Below are positions 22,611 through 33,552 of a stretch of 64,000 nucleotides of DNA, in pieces (the first letter of the stretch is position 1; each line of letters begins with the position of its first letter). The position numbers were made by a program, and so were the translations under genes. The DNA is taken from positions 434,938-498,937 of the forward strand of contig NZ_CP046228.1 in NCBI RefSeq assembly GCF_012562965.1. Direction: 5' to 3'. This DNA comes from Enterobacteriaceae endosymbiont of Plateumaris rustica. GTDB lineage: Bacteria > Pseudomonadota > Gammaproteobacteria > Enterobacterales > Enterobacteriaceae. The notes under the pieces were generated by a model. The model was not told the origin of the DNA. It saw only the letters and a program-made list of their open reading frames with translations, and did not search any database.

Positions 22611-23879
22611 TTAATAAAGTTCTAAATTAATTAATTCTTGTATTTTTTGATGACGACGAATTTCTCTTGGAATACCATTTTCAATTAATACTTCTGGTAT
22701 TAAAGGTCTACTATTATAACAAGATGACATAGATGCACCATAAGCTCCTGTGTCATGAAAAATTAAATAATCTCCAACATTAACATATGGTAATAAACAA
22801 AATGTTACTTCTCCATTATTTAATTGTGTAAATACATCTCCTGCCTCACATAAAGGACCTGCAACTACAGATTCTATTTTTGGTAAATACGACATATCTA
22901 TTCCTTTTGAAGAAATAGCTGATATATAATGGTAACTACCATATAATACAGGTCTCATAAAATCATTAAATCCTACATCTACTAAAATAAATCTTTTTTC
23001 TTTTATTTTTTTTATAGCCCATATTTTACATATTAATATTCCTGATTCTGCTACTAAGAATCTACCAGGTTCAATTTCTAATTTTATATTTTTTTGTAAA
23101 TGATTATTAATAATATTACGTGTCTGATTCCATAAATTAAAATAATGATTTGTATCAATAATTTGATCATATAATTTATATGGAATAGATAAACCACCAC
23201 CTGCAGATATTACATTAATTTTTGGAATATAAGGTTTTAATACATAACTAACCATAGAATTACATACTTTTTTTAAATGAGAATAATTAACACCTGATCC
23301 TATATGGATATGTATACCTATTAATTTTAATTGATATTTATTTATAATATTAATTGATTTTTTTAAATCTTTATACCAAATGCCATGTTTACTATTTTCA
23401 CCACCAGTATTAGTTTTTTTACTATGTCCATGTCCAAAACCAGGATTAATACGTAACCAAATATTATGATTTTTAGATAATTTTCCTAATTGATGTAACA
23501 TATCTATAGAACCAATATTAACAGTAATATTTAAATCTAAAATACGTTTTAATGTATTAAAATCAAAAATATCAGCTGTAAAGATAATATCATTTTTATT
23601 TTTATTATCATATCCAGCTACTAGTGCTCTTTCTATTTCTCCTAAAGATACTGCATCTACTTTTACACCTTCTTTTCTCATTAATTTTAAAATATTTATA
23701 TTAGAACATGCTTTTTGAGCAAATCTAATAGTATCAAATTTTTTTAATTGTAAAATACGTTTTTTTATAGTTTCTGCACAATATAACCAAATTGGAGAAT
23801 TATATTTTTTTATAATAGAAAATATAGTTTTTGTTAAAAAATTATTTTTATTATGATAAGAATCAAATATTTGTGTCAT
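22611..23879 (-). CDS. lysA: Diaminopimelate decarboxylase
   Basis: LysA converts meso-diaminopimelate to L-lysine, the last lysine step, using PLP. The 422 residues (420 in E. coli) include the PLP-lysine motif RFAQKACSNI near residue 55, HIHIGSGVN near 195, GGGLSIPY near 225, EPGRFLVAESG, GPLCEAGDVF and HDTGAYGASMSS. Everything needed for catalysis is present. In E. coli the divergent lysR follows upstream; here 820 bases without a recognised gene separate it from ptsH, and lysR appears lost. Retention suggests the symbiont makes its own, and perhaps the host's, lysine. Confidence 0.97.
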   Translation of the reverse strand: MTQIFDSYHNKNNFLTKTIFSIIKKYNSPIWLYCAETIKKRILQLKKFDTIRFAQKACSNINILKLMRKEGVKVDAVSLGEIERALVAGYDNKNKNDIIFTADIFDFNTLKRILDLNITVNIGSIDMLHQLGKLSKNHNIWLRINPGFGHGHSKKTNTGGENSKHGIWYKDLKKSINIINKYQLKLIGIHIHIGSGVNYSHLKKVCNSMVSYVLKPYIPKINVISAGGGLSIPYKLYDQIIDTNHYFNLWNQTRNIINNHLQKNIKLEIEPGRFLVAESGILICKIWAIKKIKEKRFILVDVGFNDFMRPVLYGSYHYISAISSKGIDMSYLPKIESVVAGPLCEAGDVFTQLNNGEVTFCLLPYVNVGDYLIFHDTGAYGASMSSCYNSRPLIPEVLIENGIPREIRRHQKIQELINLELY

Positions 23880-24701
23880 AATTAATATAACCTATATTAT
23901 TTTAGTAATTTTCAATAAAATTATTAATTTTAATTTTAATATATATTTATATATATATAAAAAATACTTGAAAAAAAAACAAAAAATTATAATAATTATT
24001 AAGATAATTTAAAAAAAATTTATAAATAAAATATAAAATTATTTTTTTCTTCTTTAAGAAAATAAATATAAATTAACTAATTAATAACAATTTTTGTTGT
24101 ATAGAATATAAATAATTTATGTTTTTATTTTAGATCTATTTTATAAAAAAATTATTTCTTTCTAAAAACACTTCTATTATAATATTAAAATTTAATATAC
24201 AAAAAAAATTTTATTTTTAATAAATATATTAGATATTATAATTATAGAAATTTTATTATTTAATTTAAATTATTCTAGACTAGAAATAAGTAATAATATT
24301 ATAATAGATTATTAAAAAAAATTAAAATAATACTATTTATTCATAAATAATAATAAATTATTATAATAATTTATTATTATTTATAATTAGAATATATATA
24401 ACTAATAATTACTAAATAATTTAAAATATAATTTTATTATATAATAAAATTATCTAATATTTATTAAAATATTGTTTAATAAATAAATTTATTGTAATTT
24501 GTATAAAAATTATAATTATTGTTTACTTATAGTAATTAGTAGCCAAGATGATTTATCTATGCTATTTATTAAATTTTATAATAATTAATATATAATTATT
24601 TATTTTCATAAAAAATTCTTTTTTTTAAAATAAATTTAATAATAATTTTAAAATATAAAATTTTGAAAAAAATAAATTAATTAAAAATTAGGAAAAAAAT
24701 A
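23880..24701. other. Gene-free spacer between lysA and ptsH
   Basis: No intact gene is visible in these 820 bases. In E. coli cysK lies directly before ptsH. A short reading around 24520-24588 (IVISSQDDLSMLF, then a stop) faintly resembles the C-terminal end of CysK, so a cysK ruin is possible but not established. A perfect 26-base AT palindrome lies at 24428-24453. The segment should also hold the promoters of the divergent lysA and ptsH, but I cannot assign them with confidence. Confidence 0.5.
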
Positions 24702-24956
24702 ATGTTTCAAGAAGAAATTATTATTAATAATACTCATGGTTTACATATTCGTCCAGCAGCACTTTTTGTAAAAGAAGCTAAATCTTTTATTTCTGATATA
24801 ACAATAACATCTAACGGAAAGACAGTTAATGCTAAAAGTTTATTTAAAATACAAACATTAGGTATGACTAAAGGAACTTCAATTATTTTAACAGCTTCTG
24901 GCAAAGATGAAAAAAAAGCAATAGAACATTTAGTAAAAATTATTAAAAAATTATAA
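24702..24956 (+). CDS. ptsH: Phosphocarrier protein HPr
   Basis: HPr passes phosphate from enzyme I to the sugar-specific IIA proteins. The active histidine lies in [18 protein letters not shown], at about residue 15, and [10 protein letters not shown] is the conserved regulatory helix region. Length is 84 residues against 85 in E. coli. An AGGAAA ribosome site precedes the ATG. It heads the ptsH-ptsI-crr cluster; the wide 168-base gap to ptsI contains a hairpin. Confidence 0.98.
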   Translation: MFQEEIIINNTHGLHIRPAALFVKEAKSFISDITITSNGKTVNAKSLFKIQTLGMTKGTSIILTASGKDEKKAIEHLVKIIKKL

Positions 24957-24991
24957 TGTATATATATTCATTTATAATAATATTATTCTAG

Positions 24992-25034
24992 AATATTAAT
25001 AGAATAATTATAAAAAAATAATTCTACTAATATT
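24992..25034 (+). terminator. Hairpin between ptsH and ptsI
   Basis: Arms of 14 bases at 24992-25005 and 25021-25034 pair except for one A-C mismatch, around a 15-base A-rich loop. The position suggests partial termination or RNA processing after ptsH, which would leave more HPr than enzyme I. That function is an inference from position. Confidence 0.38.
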
Positions 25035-25124
25035 TATTAAATAATTAATTTATATTTATAATGATATATTGTTGAAATTAATAATATTTAATACAAAATT
25101 ATTAGATGATAATAGAGGTAAATT

Positions 25125-26843
25125 ATGATTTCAGGAATTTTAGCTTCTCCTGGTATTGCTTTTGGTAAAGCATTTTTATTAAAAGTAGATAATATTATTA
25201 TTAATAATAATAAAATTGTGAATAATCAAATAGAATTAGAAATTAAAAAATTTTTTGACGGACAAAAAAAATCAATAAAACAACTTGAACTTATTAAAAA
25301 AAATTCAACTAAAAATTTTAATGATGATAAAAAATGTATATTTGAAGGACATATTATACTTTTACAAGATGAAGAAATGGTTAAAGAAGTTATTTCATTA
25401 ATAAAAAATAATTTTTTATCTGCTGACGCTGCTGTTAATTATGTAATAAAATGTCAAATAAAATCATTAAAAAATCTTGATGATGAATATTTAAGATCTA
25501 GAATAATTGATATTAAAGATATTGGAAATCGTTTAATAAGAAATATTTTAGGTCAAAATATCATGAATTTAAATGAAATAAAAAATAAAGTAATTTTAAT
25601 TGCTAAAGACCTTACACCATCAGAAACAACTCAATTAAATTTAGAAAAAATTTTAGGATTTATTACAGATTTTGGTAGTCAAACTTCTCATACAGCAATA
25701 ATAGCTCGTTCTTTAGAAATACCTGCTATTGTAGGTACAGGAAATATTACTAGTAAAGTAAAAACAAATGATTATTTAATATTAGATGGTATTAATAATT
25801 ATATATATATCAATCCTAATAATACAATAATTAATAAAATTAAATTAATACAAAATAAATATATTTTTGAAAAAAATAAATTAATAAAATTAAGTAAATT
25901 ACCAGCTATAACTAAAGATCATTTTAAAATTGAAATATGTGCTAATATTAGTTCATTAAAAGATTTAAATAGTGTAAAAAAAAATGGTGCTGAAGGAATT
26001 GGTTTATATCGTACAGAATTTTTATTTATGAATCGTAATTCTTTACCCTCAGAAGAAGAACAATTTTATGCTTATAAAACAGTAGCAAAAAGTATGTGTG
26101 GAAAACTTGTTATTATTCGTACTATGGATATAGGAGGAGATAAAAATATACCATATATGAATTTACCTAAAGAAGATAATCCTTTTTTAGGATGGAGAGC
26201 TATAAGAATAACTATGGATCGTAAAGAAATATTACATACACAATTAAGAGCTATTTTACGAGCATCAGTATTTGGTAAATTATCTATTATGTTTCCAATG
26301 ATTATTTCTATTGAAGAAGTTTATTTTTTAAAAGAAGAATTAGATTTTTTAAAAAAACAACTTCAAAAAGAAAAAAAGAATTTTAATGAAAATATTCCAG
26401 TAGGAATTATGGTTGAAACTCCTGCATCTGCAATTATTGCAAATCATTTAGCAAAAGAAATTGATTTTTTTAGTATAGGTACAAATGATTTAACTCAGTA
26501 TACATTAGCAGTAGATCGTGGTAATGATTTAATCTCTCACTTATATAAACCTATATCTCCATCTATTTTTTATTTAATTAAAAAAGTTATTGAAGCATCA
26601 CATTCAGAAGGAAAATGGACTGGTATGTGCGGAGAATTAGCTAGTAATGAACATGTTATTCCTATCTTATTAGGAATGGGTTTAGATGAATTTAGTATGA
26701 ATTCAGCATCTATTCCTAAAATAAAAAATATTATTAGAAATACAAAAATGAATAAAGCAAAAATTTTAGCAGATAATATTTTATTACAATCTACTAATAA
26801 AGAAATTAATAATCTTATATATGAATTTAATAAACAATATTAA
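25125..26843 (+). CDS. ptsI: PTS enzyme I (phosphoenolpyruvate-protein phosphotransferase)
   Basis: Enzyme I takes phosphate from PEP and gives it to HPr. The phospho-histidine motif is [13 protein letters not shown] near residue 190, followed by [10 protein letters not shown]. The C-terminal PEP-binding barrel shows [41 protein letters not shown] and GMCGELASN with the acid-base Cys. Length is 572 residues against 575. The GAGGT before the ATG is a good ribosome site. The PTS is intact at this locus; a sugar-specific EIIBC must be elsewhere. Confidence 0.98.
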   Translation: MISGILASPGIAFGKAFLLKVDNIIINNNKIVNNQIELEIKKFFDGQKKSIKQLELIKKNSTKNFNDDKKCIFEGHIILLQDEEMVKEVISLIKNNFLSADAAVNYVIKCQIKSLKNLDDEYLRSRIIDIKDIGNRLIRNILGQNIMNLNEIKNKVILIAKDLTPSETTQLNLEKILGFITDFGSQTSHTAIIARSLEIPAIVGTGNITSKVKTNDYLILDGINNYIYINPNNTIINKIKLIQNKYIFEKNKLIKLSKLPAITKDHFKIEICANISSLKDLNSVKKNGAEGIGLYRTEFLFMNRNSLPSEEEQFYAYKTVAKSMCGKLVIIRTMDIGGDKNIPYMNLPKEDNPFLGWRAIRITMDRKEILHTQLRAILRASVFGKLSIMFPMIISIEEVYFLKEELDFLKKQLQKEKKNFNENIPVGIMVETPASAIIANHLAKEIDFFSIGTNDLTQYTLAVDRGNDLISHLYKPISPSIFYLIKKVIEASHSEGKWTGMCGELASNEHVIPILLGMGLDEFSMNSASIPKIKNIIRNTKMNKAKILADNILLQSTNKEINNLIYEFNKQY

Positions 26844-26880
26844 TATATTTTATATATAAATATACTTTAGGAGATATAAA

Positions 26881-27399
26881 ATGAATTTTTTTTCTGATAT
26901 TTTTCGTAAAATAAAAAAAAAAATAATAAAAAAAACTACTACTATTAAAATTTTAGCACCTATTTCTGGAGAAATAGTCGATATAAAAACTGTTCCAGAT
27001 TCTGTATTTGCAGATAAAATTATAGGTGATGGAATAGCAATTTATCCTACAGGTAACTTTATTGTAGCTCCAATGGATGGAACAATTGGAAAAATTTTTG
27101 ATACTAATCATGCTTTTTCTATTATATCAAATAATGAAATAGAACTATTTGTTCATTTTGGTATTGATACAATTAATTTAAAAGGAAATGGATTTAAACG
27201 TATATTTAACTTTAAAAAAAATAATATAGTTAAAAAAGGTGAAATAATTATTAAATTAGATTTAGATTATTTAATAAAAACAGCAAAATCTATATTAACT
27301 CCTATAGTAATTTCTAATACTGAAGATATTAAAAAAATAAAAAAATATTCTGGTAAAGTTATTGCTGGAATTGATCCAATATTAAAAATTACTAAGTAA
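26881..27399 (+). CDS. crr: Glucose-specific PTS enzyme IIA
   Basis: EIIA-Glc receives phosphate from HPr and passes it to EIIB-Glc; in free-living relatives it also controls adenylate cyclase and permeases. The two active-site histidines are in TNHAFSI and [10 protein letters not shown]. The core aligns fully; the N-terminus [18 protein letters not shown] is more basic than in E. coli, where this amphipathic tail touches membrane. Length is 172 residues against 169. An AGGAG lies before the ATG. It is 37 bases after ptsI, so cotranscription is likely. Confidence 0.97.
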   Translation: MNFFSDIFRKIKKKIIKKTTTIKILAPISGEIVDIKTVPDSVFADKIIGDGIAIYPTGNFIVAPMDGTIGKIFDTNHAFSIISNNEIELFVHFGIDTINLKGNGFKRIFNFKKNNIVKKGEIIIKLDLDYLIKTAKSILTPIVISNTEDIKKIKKYSGKVIAGIDPILKITK

Positions 27400-27802
27400 A
27401 ATTAATAGATACTAAATATTATTTTTAAATAATATATACATATTTTTTAGGAGTAAAAATATAGAAAATAAATTTTAATTATTAATTTTCAATTTTTTTA
27501 TAAAATAAAGATAATTTTAATATTATATTAATTAAATAGTATTTTATATACTAATTAAAATGTTAAATTTTTAAAATTATAAAATATATATTTTTTTATA
27601 TATTTTATAAAAATTTTATTAAATATTTTTATATTAAAATATATTTTTATTTAAAATAGTTATATTAAATATAATGATGTTTATCATATAAAAAGTTATT
27701 TTAAAATTAATTATATATTTTTAACTAATTTTAATTATTTGTATATTTTAATATATATTTTCTATTAATAGAAAATATAATTAAAAATTAAATTAATATT
27801 TA
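27400..27802. other. Gene-free spacer between crr and yebC
   Basis: No gene is recognisable in this 400-base convergent interval. A strong Shine-Dalgarno-like TAGGAG at 27448-27453 is followed by an ATA-TAG instead of a start codon and open frame, as if a gene after crr had been lost. A perfect 26-base palindrome lies near the yebC end and is listed separately. Confidence 0.6.
27754..27779. terminator. Perfect 26-base palindrome between crr and yebC
   Basis: Two exact 13-base arms, including one G-C pair, are centred at 27766/27767. The palindrome lies 24 bases beyond the yebC stop and between convergent transcripts, so it is a likely bidirectional terminator, mainly for yebC. Confidence 0.42.
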
Positions 27803-28528
27803 TTAAATATTTGCATTATGATAAATTTCTTTTATATCATTATTTGATTTTAATATATTTAAAAAATTTAATAATTTATTTTTTGTTAATAAATCAATAT
27901 TATTTTTTATTAAAGGTATCATAGTTAATTTAAATTTTATTGGTTTAATTAAATTTTTTTTTATATCTAATAAAAGAGTTTTATATTTTCTTTTATTAAA
28001 AATTACATCAATAATTTTATCATTAAAAATAATATCTTCAGCTTGTAATTTTTCAGCAAAATCAATTATATAATCTAGATTATTTTTATTAAAAAATGAT
28101 ATTATAATTTTTTTTTTAAACATATAATAAACAGAACCATTATTTCCTAAACGACATCCTATTTTATTAAAAGAGTTTCTTATTACAGAAACTGTTCTAT
28201 TTTTATTATTTGTAATACAATTAATAATTAATGCAATATTTCCAGGACCAAAACCTTCATAAGAAATATGTTCTATATTATTTGATAAATATTTTTTTTT
28301 ATTTAATTTATTAGATAATATTTTTTCTATTGTAGATTTATTCATATTATTTAATAAACCTTTTTCTATAGCTAAACGTAATTTAGTATTATATTGTGGA
28401 TTAATTGTTCCACCTAATTTACTAGCAGTACTTAATTCTCTAGCAATTTTAGTAAAAATTTTATCTTTTTTTATATCTTGTGATGCTTTACGATAACGCA
28501 TATTGGACCATTTACTATGTCCTGACAT
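27803..28528 (-). CDS. yebC: YebC/PmpR family protein (transcription or translation factor)
   Basis: The protein begins MSGHSKWSNMRYRKASQDIKK and contains NPQYNTKLRLAIEKG and EGFGPGNIALIINCITNNKNRT, the family hallmarks. YebC-type proteins were long called transcriptional regulators and have recently been linked to relief of ribosome stalling. Length is 241 residues against 246; the last third is diverged and lysine-rich. It follows aspS by 29 bases, as in the E. coli aspS-yebC-ruvC cluster; ruvC is missing downstream. Confidence 0.94.
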   Translation of the reverse strand: MSGHSKWSNMRYRKASQDIKKDKIFTKIARELSTASKLGGTINPQYNTKLRLAIEKGLLNNMNKSTIEKILSNKLNKKKYLSNNIEHISYEGFGPGNIALIINCITNNKNRTVSVIRNSFNKIGCRLGNNGSVYYMFKKKIIISFFNKNNLDYIIDFAEKLQAEDIIFNDKIIDVIFNKRKYKTLLLDIKKNLIKPIKFKLTMIPLIKNNIDLLTKNKLLNFLNILKSNNDIKEIYHNANI

Positions 28529-28557
28529 AAAAATTTTCCTTTATATTAAGAATTTTT

Positions 28558-30300
28558 TTATATATAAAATAATCCTAATTCTTTTAAAATATCTTGATTA
28601 ATTAGAGTTGGAGATTGGGTCATTAAACATGTACCTGAAGTAGTTTTAGGAAAAGCTATTACATCACGAATATTTTTTGTATTTGTAAGAAGCATAACTA
28701 ATCTATCTAATCCTAAAGCTATACCTCTATGTGGAGGTGTACCAAATTTTAAAGCTTCTAAAAAAAAACCAAAATCTTTTTTTTGTATTTTTTTGTCTAT
28801 TTTTAATATATCAAATATTATTTGTTGTATTTTATTATTATATATTCTTCCTGATCCACTACCAATTTCATATCCATTAATTACTATATCATATGAATCA
28901 GATATAATATTTTCTGGATTATTTTTTAAATTATTTACATGATATTTTATTGGTGATGTAAATGGATGATGCATTGAAATGAAATTTCCAAACTTATCTT
29001 TTTTAAATAAAGGGAAATTAATAATCCATAATGGGAACCACATACTTTTTTTTATTATATTTAAATCTATAGATAACTTTTCTCTTAAAATACCCATAGA
29101 ACTTAATGTTCCATTAATTTTTTCTGTTCCTAAAAAAATAAGATCATTATTTTGAGCTTTATTACGTAAAATAATGTTTTTAGATATTTGATCAGTTATA
29201 AAAAAATTTAATTTATTATATTTTTTAAATAAATTAATCAAATTATTCTTATATACTTTAAATATATGAAGATCATTAGTACCATATTTATTAATATATT
29301 CTTTATAAAAAAATAATTTTTTATTATTTATATTTTGAATATATTTATATTTAATACAAATTGATATTTTTCTTTGAAAAATATTATTTTTAATTTCATT
29401 ATTAATAAATAAATCTGTTAAATCTATTAATTTTAATGGATTTCTTAAATTAGGTTTATCTGTACCATAATTATTCATAGCATCATAATAAGTCATTATA
29501 AAAAATTTTTTTAATTTAATATTTAAAATATTTTTCCATAAATAAAATATCATTTTTTCTATTAAATTTTTAAAATCCTCAAAATTTATAAAAGATGCTT
29601 CTATATCAATTTGAGTAAATTCTGGTTGACGATCAGATCTTAAGTCTTCATCACGAAAACATTTAGCAATTTGATAATAACGATCTAATCCAGCAATCAT
29701 TAATAATTGTTTAAAAATTTGAGGTGATTGTGGTAATGCATAAAAATTTTTTTTATGTATACGACTAGGTACTAAATAATCTCTAGATCCTTCTGGAGTA
29801 GATTTAGTTAAAATTGGAGTTTCAATATTTAAAAATTTATTTTTTTCCAAAAATAATCTGATATAACTTGTAATAAGTGATCTATTTTTTAGTATTTTTG
29901 ACATTTTAAATTGTCTCAAATCTAAATATCTGTATTTTAATCTAATTTCTTCTGTATTAAGAATATTATTATCTATAGGTAATGGTTTTGATTTATTTAT
30001 TAAAAATAAATTAGATGCTAAAATTTCTATCTCTCCTGTTAATAAATTTAAATTTTTTTTTTTTCTTTTTACTACTTTTCCAATAATCTTAATACAAAAA
30101 TTATTACGTAATGTTGAAGCTAATTCAAAAATTATTTTATTTGAAGATTTAAAAATAATTTGTATAATACCTTCACGATCTCTTAAATTAATAAAAATTA
30201 ATTTACCTAAATTTATATAATTATCTACCCAACCATAAAGAACTATTTCTTGATTTATATGTTGTATATTAATTTCTCCACAATAAATTCTATTTTTCAT
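28558..30300 (-). CDS. aspS: Aspartyl-tRNA synthetase
   Basis: AspRS charges tRNA-Asp. The N-terminal OB-fold anticodon domain ([23 protein letters not shown]) is followed by the class II core: [20 protein letters not shown] (motif 1 region), [20 protein letters not shown] (motif 2) and [13 protein letters not shown] (motif 3). The bacterial insertion domain is present but diverged. Length is 580 residues against 590. It is transcribed towards yebC and is probably cotranscribed with it. Confidence 0.98.
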   Translation of the reverse strand: MKNRIYCGEINIQHINQEIVLYGWVDNYINLGKLIFINLRDREGIIQIIFKSSNKIIFELASTLRNNFCIKIIGKVVKRKKKNLNLLTGEIEILASNLFLINKSKPLPIDNNILNTEEIRLKYRYLDLRQFKMSKILKNRSLITSYIRLFLEKNKFLNIETPILTKSTPEGSRDYLVPSRIHKKNFYALPQSPQIFKQLLMIAGLDRYYQIAKCFRDEDLRSDRQPEFTQIDIEASFINFEDFKNLIEKMIFYLWKNILNIKLKKFFIMTYYDAMNNYGTDKPNLRNPLKLIDLTDLFINNEIKNNIFQRKISICIKYKYIQNINNKKLFFYKEYINKYGTNDLHIFKVYKNNLINLFKKYNKLNFFITDQISKNIILRNKAQNNDLIFLGTEKINGTLSSMGILREKLSIDLNIIKKSMWFPLWIINFPLFKKDKFGNFISMHHPFTSPIKYHVNNLKNNPENIISDSYDIVINGYEIGSGSGRIYNNKIQQIIFDILKIDKKIQKKDFGFFLEALKFGTPPHRGIALGLDRLVMLLTNTKNIRDVIAFPKTTSGTCLMTQSPTLINQDILKELGLFYI

Positions 30301-30569
30301 AAAATAAATGCCTATTTAATAGTTTTAAAATTTTTTTTACCATATTAACTAATTTAATTTAAAATATAAAATAATTCATAATTAATTTTTCAATAAAATT
30401 TTTTTAATAAAATTAAATAAAAAAATATAAAATAAATAAAAATATTTATTTTAAATAATAAATATTTATTTTCTAATTTTTTATTTATATTAAAATTAAA
30501 TAAAATATTTTTATAATAAATTAATTTGATATAATTTATATATTTATATTTTAAATTAAATTAGTTAAT

Positions 30570-31718
30570 ATGGTAAAAAAAATTTTTGATTTTAATAAAT
30601 TTATTGATAGATTTAATAGTGATAGTTTAAAATGGAATAAATATAATAAAAATATTATACCTTTATGGATAGCTGATAGTGATTTTTCTTGTCCTCCATG
30701 TGTATTAAAAGCATTAAAAAAAAGAATTAATCATGGTGTTTTAGGATATGGAATTATTCCAAAAAATTTATCAAATATTATTATTGAAAGATTATGGAAA
30801 AATTTTAAATGGAAAATTAATCCTGAATGGATTATATATATTAATGGAGTTGTTTGTGGATTACATTTAGCCGTAAGAACTTTTACTACTAATAAAAATT
30901 CTATAATTATACCAACTCCTATATATCCTCCATTTATATATGCTGCTAATATAGCTAAAAGAAATAAAAAATATATAAAATTAATACAGATAAATAATAG
31001 GTTAATTATAGATTTAAATTTTTTAAACAAAAATATGTATGGTAATGAAAAATTAATGATGTTATGTAATCCACATAATCCAGTAGGAACTGTATATAAA
31101 TATAATGAATTAGAAAAAATATTAGAATTTGTTAAAAAATATAACTTAATTATTTGTTCTGATGAAATACATTGTGATTTAATTTTAGAAGAAGGTACAA
31201 AACATATACCATTTGCATCTATTAATAATGATGCAGAACAATGTAGTATAACTTTTATGTCTCCTTCTAAATCATTTAATTTATCAGGATTAAATTTTGC
31301 AATTGCTATTATTCCAAATAAAAAATTACGAAATAAATTTAATTTATTTAAAAAAGGTATTCATCCTAATATAGATATATTATCATATATTGCAGCAGAG
31401 TCTGCATGGATGCATGGTAATGATTGGTTAAATCAACAAATTAAATATTTAAAAATAAATCGTGATTATTTATTTGATAATATAAATAAATTACCTTATT
31501 TAAGCATGTTAAAACCAGAAGCTACATATCTTGGTTGGATTAACTGTTCTAAAATAAAAATTTTAAATTTAATATCTTTTTTTGAAAAATATGGAATAGG
31601 TTTATCTTCAGGAAAAGAATTTGGAAATGATAATTTTATTAGATTTAATTTTGGGTGTACTCATGATATATTAAAAGAAGCATTAAAAAGAATAAAAAAT
31701 GCAATTTATCAATTATAA
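30570..31718 (+). CDS. malY: MalY/PatB family PLP-dependent C-S lyase / aminotransferase-fold protein
   Basis: This class I/II aminotransferase-fold enzyme is closest to E. coli MalY and Bacillus PatB, which cleave cystathionine to homocysteine, pyruvate and ammonia. PLP contacts are visible: CNPHNPVGTVY near residue 165, SDEIHCDL near 197, and the Schiff-base lysine in SPSKSFNLSG near 235. RFNFGCTHDILKEAL is the C-terminal arginine region. Length is 382 residues against 390. In a reduced genome it may replace MetC in methionine synthesis. The family call is firm; substrate and symbol are tentative. It stands alone between divergent aspS and downstream argS. Confidence 0.8.
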   Translation: MVKKIFDFNKFIDRFNSDSLKWNKYNKNIIPLWIADSDFSCPPCVLKALKKRINHGVLGYGIIPKNLSNIIIERLWKNFKWKINPEWIIYINGVVCGLHLAVRTFTTNKNSIIIPTPIYPPFIYAANIAKRNKKYIKLIQINNRLIIDLNFLNKNMYGNEKLMMLCNPHNPVGTVYKYNELEKILEFVKKYNLIICSDEIHCDLILEEGTKHIPFASINNDAEQCSITFMSPSKSFNLSGLNFAIAIIPNKKLRNKFNLFKKGIHPNIDILSYIAAESAWMHGNDWLNQQIKYLKINRDYLFDNINKLPYLSMLKPEATYLGWINCSKIKILNLISFFEKYGIGLSSGKEFGNDNFIRFNFGCTHDILKEALKRIKNAIYQL

Positions 31719-31761
31719 AAAATTAATTTTATTAAAAAATTTATTAAATTAGGTAAAATTA

Positions 31762-33495
31762 ATGAATATTAAAAAAATTCTTTCAGAGAACATTCAAAAA
31801 GCAATGATAGAATCAGGAATTCCATTAGAATATGATGTAATATTACGCAAATGTAAAAAAATAAAATTTGGACATTATCAAGTTAATGGTATTATATCAG
31901 CTGCTGTAAAATTAAATAAAAACCCTAAAGAATTGGCTATTAAAGTAAGAAAAAATATAAATTTAAAAAATATAATAAAAAAAATAGAAGTATCTTCATT
32001 AGGATTTATTAATATTTTTATAAAAAAACAGTGGATATCTAAACAAATAAATTTATTATTAAATGCTTCAAAATTAGGTATTTTAAATAAAATAAAATTT
32101 AAAAATATTGTTATAGATTATTCTAGTCCTAATATTGCAAAAGAAATGCATGTTGGACATTTAAGATCTACAATAATAGGAGATTCAATAGTACGCATAT
32201 TAATTTTTTTAGGACATAATGTAATTAAAGTTAATCATATAGGTGATTGGGGTACACAATTTGGTATGTTAATTGCTTTTTTAGAATTTAAACAACAAAA
32301 TAAAAAAAAAATATTTTTATCCGATTTAAATCAATTTTATAAAGAAGCACAAATTAAATATAATAAAGATATAACATTTGCTAAAAAATCTAGAAAATAT
32401 GTTGTAAAATTACAAAATAATGATCCATTTTGTATAAAAATTTGGAAAAAATTTGTTCAAATTACTATGAATTATAATTATTTTTTATATAAAAAACTTA
32501 ATGTTTTATTAACTTCTAAAAATACTTTTGGTGAAAGTACATATAATTATATGTTACCAAAAATTGTTTTAGATTTAAAAAAAAAAGGTTTAGCTATTAA
32601 TAGTAATGGTGCAATTGTTGTACCTATTAAAAAACTAAAAAATAAAAATGGTACAACAATGGCAATTGTTATACAAAAAAAAGATGGAGGATATCTTTAT
32701 GCAACTACAGATATAGCTTGTATAAAATATCGTTGTAAAATATTAAAAGCTGATCGTATTATTTATTATGTAGATTCTAGACAAAGTCAATATTTACAAC
32801 AAATATTTTTAATAGCAAAAAAAGCAAACTATGTTCCCTTTCATGTAAAATTAGAACATCATATGTTTGGAATGATATTAAATAATAATAATAAACCATT
32901 TAAAACTCGTACTGGAGAAAATATAAAATTAAAAGTTTTAATAGAAGAATCTATAATTAGATCAAAAAAAATAATTTTAAAAAAAAATCCTATGATAAAA
33001 AAAAATGAATTAGAAAATTTATCTTCTGTAATAGGTATATCAGCAATTAAATATTCTGAATTATCTAAAAATAGAATAACTAATTATATTTTTAATTGGG
33101 ATGAAATGCTTTCGTTAAATGGAAATACAGCTCCTTATATACAATATGCTTATGTGAGAGCAAAATCAATATTACTTAAATCAAAAATTAATTTTAATAA
33201 TTTTACTACATTTGAAATAAATTTTTCTAGTGATTATGAAATTAATTTAGCTATCAATTTTTTAGAATTTGAAGAAGTAATTTTAAAAGTTATAAAAAAT
33301 GGTACACCACATATATTATGTAATTGGTTATATAAAATTACTACATTATTTTCCAATTTTTATGAAAATTGTAATATATTAAATATTAAAAATGATTTAA
33401 TTAAAATTAGTAGATTAAAAATAGTATTTACTACTATTAAATTTTTAAAAACAGGATTAAATCTTTTAGGAATTAAAACAATTAATAAAATGTAA
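31762..33495 (+). CDS. argS: Arginyl-tRNA synthetase
   Basis: ArgRS is a class I synthetase that needs tRNA for amino acid activation. SSPNIAKEMHVGHLRSTIIG carries the HIGH-like motif near residue 125. As usual for ArgRS there is no clear KMSK; the corresponding loop is FKTRTGENIKL near 387. The C-terminal DALR anticodon domain includes YIQYAYVRAKSIL. The 577-residue length equals that of E. coli. It lies 43 bases after malY and 57 bases before mnmA. Confidence 0.97.
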   Translation: MNIKKILSENIQKAMIESGIPLEYDVILRKCKKIKFGHYQVNGIISAAVKLNKNPKELAIKVRKNINLKNIIKKIEVSSLGFINIFIKKQWISKQINLLLNASKLGILNKIKFKNIVIDYSSPNIAKEMHVGHLRSTIIGDSIVRILIFLGHNVIKVNHIGDWGTQFGMLIAFLEFKQQNKKKIFLSDLNQFYKEAQIKYNKDITFAKKSRKYVVKLQNNDPFCIKIWKKFVQITMNYNYFLYKKLNVLLTSKNTFGESTYNYMLPKIVLDLKKKGLAINSNGAIVVPIKKLKNKNGTTMAIVIQKKDGGYLYATTDIACIKYRCKILKADRIIYYVDSRQSQYLQQIFLIAKKANYVPFHVKLEHHMFGMILNNNNKPFKTRTGENIKLKVLIEESIIRSKKIILKKNPMIKKNELENLSSVIGISAIKYSELSKNRITNYIFNWDEMLSLNGNTAPYIQYAYVRAKSILLKSKINFNNFTTFEINFSSDYEINLAINFLEFEEVILKVIKNGTPHILCNWLYKITTLFSNFYENCNILNIKNDLIKISRLKIVFTTIKFLKTGLNLLGIKTINKM

Positions 33496-33552
33496 AAAAA
33501 TTAAATTCAATAATTTATATATTTTACATTAAAATTTTTTATAAATAAAATT

